From contig CAMHBN010000119.1 of the NCBI GenBank assembly GCA_946183385.1, positions 1 through 6,168 on the forward strand: DNA of 6,168 nt. The letters are read 5' to 3'. This DNA is from an uncultured Ruminococcus sp. (GTDB taxonomy: Bacteria; Bacillota; Clostridia; Oscillospirales; Ruminococcaceae). Below the pieces are notes generated by a model that was not told where the DNA came from, made no database searches, and was given only the letters and a program-made list of their open reading frames with translations. A program made the translations under genes and the position numbers. This document shows positions 1-5,527 of the stretch, one piece after another; the stretch's first letter is position 1; each line of letters begins with the position of its first letter.

Positions 1-204
1 CTTCGTATCGAGCAAAGTCGCCACGGGCAGGTCGAGCTCCGTGCGGAGCCGCTCAATCTGTCGGAAGCGCTTCTCGTGCGTTTCGTAGTCGCCGTGCGAG
101 AAGTTGAATCTTGCTACGTTCATTCCCGCGAGCATGAGCTCACGCATAATGTTTTCGTCGTCTGTTGCAGGTCCGATAGTGCATACTATCTTGGTCTTTC
201 TCAT
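1..204 (-). CDS. pyk: Pyruvate kinase, N-terminal part (cut by window edge)
   Basis: Pyruvate kinase transfers phosphate from phosphoenolpyruvate to ADP, giving pyruvate and ATP in the last step of glycolysis in the cytoplasm. The 68 visible codons start with the family signature KTKIVCTIGPA (residues 3-13). They continue with GMNVARFNFSHG (27-38), which carries the substrate-binding Arg and the Asn/Ser of the monovalent-cation and nucleotide site, and end at LLDTK, just where the family continues with GPEIR. The family is usually about 470-585 residues, so most of the gene lies beyond the left edge. The ATG at 204 is preceded by AAGGAG (214-219) at good spacing, and the protein begins where family members begin. 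The gene lies 24 nt downstream of pcrA on the same strand and I see no terminator between them, so the two are probably co-transcribed. The identification is secure. Confidence 0.95.
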   Translation of the reverse strand, partial: MRKTKIVCTIGPATDDENIMRELMLAGMNVARFNFSHGDYETHEKRFRQIERLRTELDLPVATLLDTK

Positions 205-213
205 AAAACTGTG

Positions 214-219
214 CTCCTT
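214..219 (-). promoter_or_regulatory. Ribosome binding site of pyk
   Basis: AAGGAG on the minus strand lies 9 nt upstream of the pyk ATG, inside the 24-nt gap after pcrA. It fixes the pyk start and shows that pyk can be translated independently from a shared transcript. Confidence 0.8.
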
Positions 220-228
220 GTGGTTGGC

Positions 229-2583
229 TCAGATCTTCCTGAGCTTTGCGTAATTTGCCATTATCTTCTTCGTGCCGACCTTCTCGAAGGCTATTTCGAG
301 CATTGAATCGTTCGCCATCGGCTTTACGGAGAGGATAGTGCCCTCGCCGAATATGCTGTGCGCAACGCGCTCGCCGACCTCGTAGGTGGCAGTCTCCTTC
401 GTGCCTGTCTGACGCTTCTCGCGGGCAAGCTGCTGCTGGAGCGATGACGAGCGCACCTCGGTCACGGAGTTATCGCTCTCCTCCATACGGCTCTTTACAG
501 CCGCCGCATTGTCGTTCTTGACTATCATCTCGCGTCCTATCTCCTTGATGAAGCGCGAGGTCACATTATGCTGCGTCTGACCGAAGAGCATTCGCCTGCT
601 CGCACTGGTAAGAATGAGCTTGGCGCGGGCGCGGGTAATGGCTACGTAGGCAAGCCTGCGCTCCTCCTCGATGTCCTCCTCGCTGTCTATCGAGCGCGAG
701 CTCGGGAAGATACCCTCTTCGAGACCTGTGATGTACACGTTGTCGTATTCCAGTCCCTTTGCGGAGTGGATAGTCATCAGCGTTACCCTGTCCTCGCTGC
801 CGTCGTCGCGGTCAGCCTCGGTGTAGAGCGCGACCTCCTCGAGGAATCCGCCGAGTGTAGGCTCCTCTGCGCTGTTCATATACTGAACGGCTGAGGAACG
901 GAGCTCCTCGACGTTCTCAATCTTTGTATCGGCGTTTTCGAGCGTTTTCAGGTAGCTGAGATAGCCCGTCTTGTCGAGCACGATGTCGATGAGCTCGTCG
1001 AGGGAAGCAGTCTCCGCAGCTTCTATCAGCTCCTTGAACATAGCGGCGGCGGCTCGTAGAGCGGTCGTCTTCTTCGCGAGTGGAGCATAATCGTCGCAGT
1101 TGGATATGACCTCGTACGGCGTGAGCTTCAGGTCGCGGCTGATGTCGTCGATGAGGGCGATAGTGGAGTCGCCTATGCCGCGCTTCGGCTCGTTAATGAT
1201 ACGGCGGAAGCGGAGCATATCGCCCGTATTGTTTATGAATGCGAGATACGAGAGGATGTCGCGTATCTCCTTGCGGTCGTAGAATCGCATACCGCCGTAG
1301 ACGCGGTACGGTATATTCGCGCGGACAAGTGCACGCTCGATGTTGTTCGACTGCGCGTTCATACGGTAGAGCACGGCGTTGCGCGAGTAGTTGCCCGTCA
1401 CCTCGTGGTCTTTCTTTATCGAATCAGCGATGAACTGAGCCTCGTCGTTCTCGTCGTAAGCCTTGTACCAGTATATCTGCTCACCCTTGCCCTTGTCCGT
1501 CCACAGGGACTTTTCCTTGCGGCTGGAGTTATTGGAGATAACGGAATTCGCCGCGTCGAGAATGGTCTGCGTCGAGCGGTAGTTCTGCTCGAGACGAACC
1601 ACCTTCGCGCCCTCGAACTGCTCCTCGAATCCGAGGATATTCTCTATGTTGGCACCGCGGAAGCGGTAGATGCTCTGGTCGTCGTCGCCGACAACGCAGA
1701 TATTCTTGTGCTCCTGCGAGAGCATCGACACGAGCATGAACTGCACGTGGTTGGTATCCTGATACTCATCGACGAGTATGTACTTGTACTTGTTGCGGTA
1801 CTTTTCGAGCACGTCCGGGAAGTCGCGGAAGAGCTCGACCGTCTTGCAGAGTATGTCGTCGAAGTCGAGACCGTTAGCCGCACGCAGTCTCTCATCGTAG
1901 AGCTTGTAGAGCTTGGCTATCGTCTTTTTGCGGTAGTCCTGCCCTGCCTCCTCGAGGAGCTGCTCGGGAGATATCATCTTGTCCTTGGCGTTGCTTATCT
2001 CGGCAAGCACAGCCTTCGGAGCAAGCTGCTTCTCCGACACGTCAAGGTCGGTCATGACGTTCTTTATCATACGCTGACTGTCGTCGGAATCGTATATCGT
2101 GAAGTTGCTCCCGTAGCCGAGAACCTCTATCTCGCTTCTGAGTATACGCACGCACGCCGAATGGAACGTGGAGGCATGGATATTCAGAGCGTCCTCGCCG
2201 AGCATAGCGGAAAGGCGCTCCTTGAGCTCGCCGGCAGCCTTGTTAGTGAAGGTGATGGCGAGAATATTCCACGGCTTTATCGGGTCAACTGCGACGATAC
2301 CGCGGAGCATATCCGCATCGTCCTCCTTGCCCTTGGAGTAGGCACGCAGAAAAGCCTCGTCCATGGAATTGCCCTCACGCGACTCGTCGTAGTAGGCGTT
2401 GCCGAAGTTTATCATATTCGCGATACGGTTGACGATAACGGTCGTCTTGCCGCTTCCTGCGCCCGCAAGCACGAGCAGAGGTCCGTTCACCGTAAATACA
2501 GCCTCACGCTGCCTGTCGTTCATACGGCTGAAGTACCTTTCCAGAGCAGCTCTTTTAGCCTCGGTAAAAGTATTTTTATCCAT
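229..2583 (-). CDS. pcrA: ATP-dependent DNA helicase PcrA (UvrD/Rep, superfamily 1A)
   Basis: This is a 784-residue 3'-5' DNA helicase of the UvrD/PcrA group, known in Gram-positive bacteria for nucleotide-excision repair, removal of RecA filaments, resolving replication-transcription conflicts and rolling-circle plasmid replication. All SF1A motifs are visible in order: Q motif MNDRQREAV (21-29), Walker A GAGSGKT (41-47), Ia TFTNKAA (111-117), II DEYQD (272-276), III GDDDQSIYRFRGA (299-311), IV LEQNYRST (331-338), V TIHSAKGLEYDNV (604-616) and VI RRLAYVAITRARAKL (642-656). The last ~50 residues (YEVGERVAHSIFGEGTI onwards, 734-784) match the Tudor-like C-terminal domain of PcrA that contacts RNA polymerase. 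That domain, with the overall length, favours PcrA over Rep. One oddity is about 39 extra residues between motifs I and Ia (roughly 61-100), rich in Asp, Glu and Ser. The ATG at 2583 has GGAGAA 7 nt upstream. No catalytic residue appears lost. Confidence 0.96.
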   Translation of the reverse strand: MDKNTFTEAKRAALERYFSRMNDRQREAVFTVNGPLLVLAGAGSGKTTVIVNRIANMINFGNAYYDESREGNSMDEAFLRAYSKGKEDDADMLRGIVAVDPIKPWNILAITFTNKAAGELKERLSAMLGEDALNIHASTFHSACVRILRSEIEVLGYGSNFTIYDSDDSQRMIKNVMTDLDVSEKQLAPKAVLAEISNAKDKMISPEQLLEEAGQDYRKKTIAKLYKLYDERLRAANGLDFDDILCKTVELFRDFPDVLEKYRNKYKYILVDEYQDTNHVQFMLVSMLSQEHKNICVVGDDDQSIYRFRGANIENILGFEEQFEGAKVVRLEQNYRSTQTILDAANSVISNNSSRKEKSLWTDKGKGEQIYWYKAYDENDEAQFIADSIKKDHEVTGNYSRNAVLYRMNAQSNNIERALVRANIPYRVYGGMRFYDRKEIRDILSYLAFINNTGDMLRFRRIINEPKRGIGDSTIALIDDISRDLKLTPYEVISNCDDYAPLAKKTTALRAAAAMFKELIEAAETASLDELIDIVLDKTGYLSYLKTLENADTKIENVEELRSSAVQYMNSAEEPTLGGFLEEVALYTEADRDDGSEDRVTLMTIHSAKGLEYDNVYITGLEEGIFPSSRSIDSEEDIEEERRLAYVAITRARAKLILTSASRRMLFGQTQHNVTSRFIKEIGREMIVKNDNAAAVKSRMEESDNSVTEVRSSSLQQQLAREKRQTGTKETATYEVGERVAHSIFGEGTILSVKPMANDSMLEIAFEKVGTKKIMANYAKLRKI

Positions 2584-2590
2584 ATATATC

Positions 2591-2596
2591 TTCTCC
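2591..2596 (-). promoter_or_regulatory. Ribosome binding site of pcrA
   Basis: GGAGAA on the minus strand lies 7 nt before the ATG at 2583. It supports that start; I see no in-frame upstream alternative with a comparable site. Confidence 0.7.
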
Positions 2597-2659
2597 GTTA
2601 AAGAATGGGGTTTATATCATTGCGAATACAGCAACTGCATTGTAATCATTATTAATCAC

Positions 2660-2688
2660 ATTATATCACAAAACAATAATTTTGAAAA
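2660..2688 (-). promoter_or_regulatory. Sigma-A-type promoter for pcrA-pyk
   Basis: On the minus strand, -35 TTTTCA (2683-2688, 4 of 6 matches to TTGACA) is separated by exactly 17 nt from a perfect -10 TATAAT (2660-2665). TG-A immediately upstream of the -10 (2666-2668) makes an extended -10, which can compensate for the imperfect -35. A/T tracts lie just upstream and could act as an UP element. Transcription would begin near 2653, leaving a 5' leader of about 70 nt before the pcrA ATG. This is a prediction from sequence only. Confidence 0.75.
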
Positions 2689-2767
2689 GACTTTTTTGAA
2701 AAAATATGTCCGTCAAAAAACATTTTAGTCACAGCTTACACATTACCGCTCTGTTTTTTATTATATG

Positions 2768-2792
2768 ACACAAAAGTGTAAATAATTTGTGT
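2768..2792. repeat. Inverted repeat upstream of the glgA promoter
   Basis: ACACAAA (2768-2774) and TTTGTGT (2786-2792) form a perfect 7-bp inverted repeat around an 11-nt spacer. It lies 18 bp upstream of the glgA -35. An overlapping ACAC-AAAA-GTGT dyad sits at 2768-2779. The position would suit an activator operator or UP-type element, but in such AT-rich DNA a chance dyad is plausible, and I do not recognise the site of a known regulator. Confidence 0.3.
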
Positions 2793-2810
2793 ATTTTTAA
2801 TACTTTTCTA

Positions 2811-2839
2811 TTGACTGCATTTGTATTTTGGTGTATAAT
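2811..2839 (+). promoter_or_regulatory. Near-consensus sigma-A promoter for glgA
   Basis: TTGACT (2811-2816, 5 of 6 matches to the -35 consensus) is followed by a 17-nt spacer and a perfect TATAAT (2834-2839). Transcription should start near 2846, giving a leader of about 49 nt before the glgA ATG. The upstream DNA is strongly A/T-rich. Core elements this close to consensus suggest substantial basal transcription of glgA. I see no attenuator or terminator in the short leader. Confidence 0.85.
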
Positions 2840-2881
2840 ATAGTATATAAAGCTGCACTATACGCAGAATCCATTGAAGAC

Positions 2882-2886
2882 AGGAG
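2882..2886 (+). promoter_or_regulatory. Ribosome binding site that sets the glgA start
   Basis: AGGAG ends 8 nt before the ATG at 2895. A TTG codon at 2874 would add seven residues in the same frame, but it lies upstream of this site and has no good site of its own. The ATG start also gives the family-typical N-terminus MNNILFAASE. Confidence 0.85.
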
Positions 2887-2894
2887 TTGACACT

Positions 2895-4349
2895 ATGAAT
2901 AATATACTTTTTGCCGCTTCGGAATGCGTGCCCTTCGTCAAGACAGGCGGTCTCGCCGATGTTGTCGGAGCTCTCCCCCAGTACATCAATAAGGACGAGT
3001 TCGACGTGAGGGTCATTCTTCCCTACTACACCTGCATCCCCGCAAAATTCAGAGATAATTTCAAATACGTGACGCACTTCTATATGGACTACGGTCTGCG
3101 TCCCGACGGTGTTCACGTCGGTATAATGGAGTACGAGTACAACGGTATCAAATTCTACTTCGTTGACAACGAGTACTACTTCAAGTGCGATTATCCCTAC
3201 ACCACAGACACGAAATGGGACATCGAGCGCTTCACCTTCTTCTGCAAGGCTGTGCTCGCGATACTGCCTGTTATCGGCTTCCGTCCCGACATTATCCACT
3301 GTCACGACTGGCAGTCGGCGCTGATACCGGTGTTCATGCATTCGACGTTTGCTACGAACCCGTTCTACAGCTCGACCAAGACCATAATGACGATACACAA
3401 TCTTAAATTCCAAGGTATATGGGACATCGAGACCTTCAAGTTCAACACCGCCCTGCCCGACTATATGTTCACATCGGACAAACTCGAATTCAACCGTGCC
3501 GCTAATATGCTCAAGGGCGGTCTCGTCTACGCGGATTATATCACCACAGTTTCCGAGACCTACGCCGAGGAGATAAAGTACCCCTTCTTCGGAGAGCAGC
3601 TCGACGGTCTGCTCCGCGCACGCTCGGCGTCGCTCCGCGGTATTGTAAATGGTATCGACTACAAGGTGTTCGACCCGTCCGGCGACAAGCAGATATATGC
3701 CCAGTACAGCGCAAAGGACGCCAAGTCCAAGAAGGCTGTCAACAAGGAGAAGCTTCAGGCGGAGCTCGGTCTGCCCGTGGACAAGAACAAGTACATGATA
3801 GCGATAATCTCGCGCCTCACCGACCAGAAGGGTCTCGACCTCGTAAACTACGCGATAGAGCGTATCTGCGACGAGAACACACAGTTCGTGGTCATCGGTA
3901 CGGGCGAGCAGAGATACGAGAATATGTTCAAACACTATCAGTGGAAGTACCCCGACAGAGTTTGCGCGATAATCAAGTATTCGGACGAGCTCGCACACAA
4001 GCTCTACGCCGCCGCTGATACTATGCTCATGCCTTCGCTGTTCGAGCCCTGCGGACTCACTCAGCTCATCGCGCTCCGCTATGGTACTGTACCGATAGTA
4101 CGCGAGACAGGAGGTCTCAAGGATACTGTAGAGCCGTACAATGAGTTTGACGGCACAGGTACGGGCTTCTCGTTCGCCAACTATAACGGCGACGAAATGC
4201 TCGGCGCTATCAACTACTCCAAGTCCGTATACTACGACCACCGCGCACAATGGGACAAGATCGTAAAACGCGGCATGGAGGCAGACTTCTCGTGGAACAG
4301 CTCAGCCCGCCAGTACGAGGGTATGTACAGCTGGATGATCAACTGGTGA
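2895..4349 (+). CDS. glgA: Glycogen (starch) synthase GlgA, GT5 family
   Basis: GlgA adds glucose from ADP-glucose to the non-reducing end of an alpha-1,4-glucan, building storage glycogen in the cytoplasm. The 484-residue product has the expected length and GT-B layout. Its N-terminal domain opens with ILFAASECVPFVKTGGLADV, containing the KTGGL ADP-glucose-binding motif (16-20). HCHDWQ follows (135-140), then IHNLKFQG (168-175) and TVSETYAEEI (218-227). The C-terminal domain starts near ISRLTDQKG (305-313), with the conserved Arg and Lys of the donor site, and contains SLFEPCGLTQ (381-390), whose Glu384 aligns with the catalytic-site Glu of GT5/GT4 enzymes, followed by RETGGLKDTV. No key residue is missing. 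The gene has its own strong promoter and stands alone: no glgC, glgD or glgB is in the window. Its TGA stop lies at the base of a GC-rich hairpin. Confidence 0.96.
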   Translation: MNNILFAASECVPFVKTGGLADVVGALPQYINKDEFDVRVILPYYTCIPAKFRDNFKYVTHFYMDYGLRPDGVHVGIMEYEYNGIKFYFVDNEYYFKCDYPYTTDTKWDIERFTFFCKAVLAILPVIGFRPDIIHCHDWQSALIPVFMHSTFATNPFYSSTKTIMTIHNLKFQGIWDIETFKFNTALPDYMFTSDKLEFNRAANMLKGGLVYADYITTVSETYAEEIKYPFFGEQLDGLLRARSASLRGIVNGIDYKVFDPSGDKQIYAQYSAKDAKSKKAVNKEKLQAELGLPVDKNKYMIAIISRLTDQKGLDLVNYAIERICDENTQFVVIGTGEQRYENMFKHYQWKYPDRVCAIIKYSDELAHKLYAAADTMLMPSLFEPCGLTQLIALRYGTVPIVRETGGLKDTVEPYNEFDGTGTGFSFANYNGDEMLGAINYSKSVYYDHRAQWDKIVKRGMEADFSWNSSARQYEGMYSWMINW

Positions 4350-4365
4350 GCGGGGAGTCCCCGCT
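4349..4365 (+). repeat. GC-rich hairpin at the glgA stop codon
   Basis: AGCGGGG (4349-4355) and CCCCGCT (4359-4365) form a perfect 7-bp stem with a 3-nt loop, starting at the last base of the glgA stop codon. No U tract follows, so it is not a standard intrinsic terminator. It may protect the 3' end of the message or be the left end of the larger structured element. Confidence 0.7.
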
Positions 4366-4464
4366 GACGGTTCGCGAGGTCGCTCGTGAACTCGCTCACT
4401 GACTGCAAATGGCATAGTTTGCTTTCGCGAATGTAACCGACTGACAAAGCAGACTAATCAACAC

Positions 4465-4501
4465 ATGGAGTCCCCGCGGGTGATTCACGCGGGGACTCTA
4501 T
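4465..4501 (+). repeat. Long GC-rich hairpin upstream of the HAD gene
   Basis: GAGTCCCCGCG (4468-4478) and CGCGGGGACTC (4488-4498) pair perfectly over 11 bp around a 9-nt loop. Pairs A4465-T4501, T4466-A4500 and G4467-T4499 extend the stem to about 14. The next run of T (4514-4518) begins 12 nt after the stem, too far for a classic intrinsic terminator. It could still block 3' exonucleases or cause weak termination after glgA. Confidence 0.75.
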
Positions 4502-4528
4502 TGAACTGCAATATTTTTGAAAGATACA

Positions 4529-5203
4529 ATGCAAATGAAGGATAACACAAAGATTAAAGGCGCTGTCTTCGATATGGACGGGCTCATGGTCGATACGGAA
4601 AAGCTCTACCTCCGCTACTGGAAGGAAGCCGCCGCCGATTTCGGCTACGATATGCAGAACGAGCACGTCTACGCGATACGCAGCCTCGCACGCAAATACT
4701 CCATCCCCAAGCTGAAAAGCTTCTTCGGCGAGGACTTCCCCACCGAAGACGTCCGCACCCGCCGTACCGAGCTGATAAACGCTCATATTGACAAGTACGG
4801 CATCGACGTGAAAAAGGGACTGTTCGAGCTCCTCGACTTCCTGAGAGCTCACGGGATAAAGCTTGCTGTCGCGACTGCAACCCCGCGCGAAAGGGCTCTG
4901 CGATGTCTCGAACGTATAGGCTCGCGCGATTACTTCGACGCCGTGATATGCGGTGATATGATAGAGAGCGGCAAGCCCGACCCCGACATCTACCTCACAG
5001 CCGCACGCGAGCTCGGACTTCCGCCCGAGCAGTGCGTCGCCTTCGAGGACTCGCCGAACGGCATCAGAGCCGCTTATTCGGCGGGCTGTCACGCGATAAT
5101 GATACCTGATATGACTCCGCCCGACGAGGAGACGGCTCCCCTGCTGAGCGCGGTATATGACGACCTCGCGCAGGCTGTCGCCTACTTTGAAGGGAGGGTT
5201 TGA
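4529..5203 (+). CDS. HAD-superfamily (subfamily IA) phosphatase, beta-phosphoglucomutase-like
   Basis: The product is a 224-residue haloacid-dehalogenase-type hydrolase, a class that removes phosphate from small phosphorylated metabolites through an aspartyl-phosphate intermediate. Motif I is FDMDGLMVDTE (14-24), with nucleophile Asp15 and acid/base Asp17. Motif II is AVATATP with Thr116. The conserved Lys149 lies in SGKPDPDIY, and the metal-binding pair Glu173-Asp174 in FEDSPNGIRAA. A helical cap of about 75 residues sits between motifs I and II, as in subfamily IA. The His that follows motif I in lactococcal beta-phosphoglucomutase aligns with Tyr27 here, so a phosphatase is more likely than a mutase; the substrate is unknown. 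The start is uncertain: ATG 4529, ATG 4535 and a TTG at 4517 all lack a good ribosome binding site. The 88-residue protein gene follows after one base, so the pair is probably co-translated. The family call is secure, the function open. Confidence 0.88.
   Translation: MQMKDNTKIKGAVFDMDGLMVDTEKLYLRYWKEAAADFGYDMQNEHVYAIRSLARKYSIPKLKSFFGEDFPTEDVRTRRTELINAHIDKYGIDVKKGLFELLDFLRAHGIKLAVATATPRERALRCLERIGSRDYFDAVICGDMIESGKPDPDIYLTAARELGLPPEQCVAFEDSPNGIRAAYSAGCHAIMIPDMTPPDEETAPLLSAVYDDLAQAVAYFEGRV
5193..5197 (+). promoter_or_regulatory. Ribosome binding site inside the end of the HAD gene
   Basis: GGAGG (within GGGAGGG) lies 7 nt before the ATG at 5205, inside the last codons of the HAD gene. It selects ATG 5205 over the upstream in-frame ATG at 5157 and the adjacent ATG at 5208. 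It also implies translational coupling. Confidence 0.8.
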
Positions 5204-5204
5204 T

Positions 5205-5471
5205 ATGATGCTTTCAAAGACAAGCGTGTCCGAGCTCTTCGATATCCCGAAGTTCTACTACTTCGACAGCGGAAACGATTACTCGGGCAGTCTCGATGAC
5301 TTCGCATACAAAGTATACACGGGCGAGACGCTGAAAGTGCTGACATGGCACGGGCGCCTTTGCTCCGACAAAGCCGAGATAGAGCACGAGAAGGAATTCG
5401 AGCGCTCACAGGAGGGCTTCGACGCCATGATAAAATGGCTTGAAGACACCTACAACGGAAAAACCGAATAA
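5205..5471 (+). CDS. Small conserved-looking protein of unknown function
   Basis: This gene encodes 88 residues that I cannot assign to a named family. It is a credible gene because it has a strong ribosome binding site, sits one base after the HAD stop codon, shares its neighbours' codon style and ends right before an intrinsic terminator. The N-terminal half is aromatic and Asp-rich (FDIPKFYYFDSGNDYSGS near residues 12-29). A central segment (FAYKVYTGETLKVLTWHGRLC, about 33-53) looks like beta strands with a WHG turn and one Cys. The C-terminal third is charged and helix-like (from SDKAEIEHEKEFERSQEG to MIKWLEDTYNG). There is no signal peptide or membrane segment, so it is probably cytoplasmic and acidic, perhaps a compact alpha/beta domain. 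Its placement suggests a role linked to the HAD enzyme, but that is only inference from the operon. Confidence 0.82.
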   Translation: MMLSKTSVSELFDIPKFYYFDSGNDYSGSLDDFAYKVYTGETLKVLTWHGRLCSDKAEIEHEKEFERSQEGFDAMIKWLEDTYNGKTE

Positions 5472-5477
5472 AACAGA

Positions 5478-5507
5478 AACAGCCTTCCTCATGGAAGGCT
5501 GTTTTTT
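5478..5507 (+). terminator. Intrinsic terminator, probably bidirectional
   Basis: AACAGCCTTCC (5478-5488) and GGAAGGCTGTT (5493-5503) form a perfect 11-bp stem with a TCAT loop, followed on the plus strand by six T (5502-5507). It lies 6 nt after the stop of the 88-residue gene and ends the HAD-unknown transcript. On the minus strand the stem is followed by TTTCTGTTTTATT, U-rich enough to terminate the converging PASTA gene as well. Confidence 0.93.
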
Positions 5508-5527
5508 ATGTTGTTTATGTTCCGCTC

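Larger units (their letters stand above)
2584..2894. other. Divergent intergenic region between pcrA and glgA
   Basis: This 311-bp gap is much richer in A and T than the flanking genes and I see no credible gene in it. It holds the two outward-facing promoters and ribosome binding sites listed separately. It also has a TTTTTT-G-AAAAAA palindrome (2692-2704) just upstream of the pcrA -35, and a 7-bp inverted repeat ACACAAA/TTTGTGT (2768-2774 and 2786-2792) upstream of the glgA promoter. The central part (about 2705-2767) has no further structure I can support. I see no T-box, riboswitch or terminator. Confidence 0.8.
4349..4501. other. Structured intergenic element between glgA and the HAD gene
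   Basis: This roughly 150-nt non-coding stretch is packed with complementary segments. It is bounded by two GC-rich hairpins (4349-4365 and 4465-4501). Between them, CGGTT/AACCG (4368-4372 with 4435-4439) and CGCGA/TCGCG (4373-4377 with 4425-4429) can form an outer stem with a 5-nt bulge. That stem encloses two small hairpins: GTGA/TCAC (4386-4389 with 4396-4399) and GCAAA/TTTGC (4405-4409 with 4418-4422). GAGTCCCCGC occurs twice (4355-4364 and 4468-4477), and its complement is at 4489-4498, so the ends also act as inverted repeats. Candidates are a dispersed palindromic (REP/MITE-like) repeat, a small RNA or 3'-UTR element of glgA, or a processing signal. I recognise no known RNA family. It is not a tRNA, as there is no acceptor/TPsiC pattern. 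Confidence 0.5.

Noticed and set aside
1405..2601. A 398-codon open frame antisense to pcrA
   Set aside because: It is a shadow of pcrA caused by its codon bias. It has a biased Leu/Val composition, no motifs and no ribosome site, while the opposite strand has all helicase motifs.
2839..2862. TATAGT/ACTATA inverted repeat over the glgA transcription start
   Set aside because: It is only 6 bp with a 12-nt spacer, in very AT-rich DNA and partly made of the -10 element. Chance is a sufficient explanation.
2874..2894. TTG start giving glgA seven extra residues
   Set aside because: The AGGAG site lies inside this extension and is ideally spaced for the ATG at 2895, which also gives the family-typical N-terminus.
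2808..4250. A 480-codon open frame antisense to glgA
   Set aside because: It is a mirror of glgA codon usage. The translation is full of Val/Leu/Glu/Arg repeats with no recognisable domain, it starts inside the glgA promoter region, and glgA itself is unambiguous.
4232..4447. A 71-codon minus-strand frame over the glgA end and the spacer
   Set aside because: It straddles the glgA 3' end and the palindromic spacer, has no ribosome site, and its sequence is not protein-like. The palindromes explain the openness.
4465..4518. Intrinsic terminator for glgA
   Set aside because: The hairpin is strong, but the only T run begins 12 nt after the stem, so it lacks the adjacent U tract. I kept it as a hairpin rather than calling a terminator.
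4454..5092. A 212-codon open frame antisense to the HAD gene
   Set aside because: It overlaps the HAD gene and the GC hairpin, has no family resemblance and ends within the structured spacer. The sense strand carries all HAD motifs.
5157..5204. Upstream ATG for the 88-residue gene
   Set aside because: It would overlap the HAD gene by 47 nt and has no ribosome site. The GGGAGG site points to ATG 5205.
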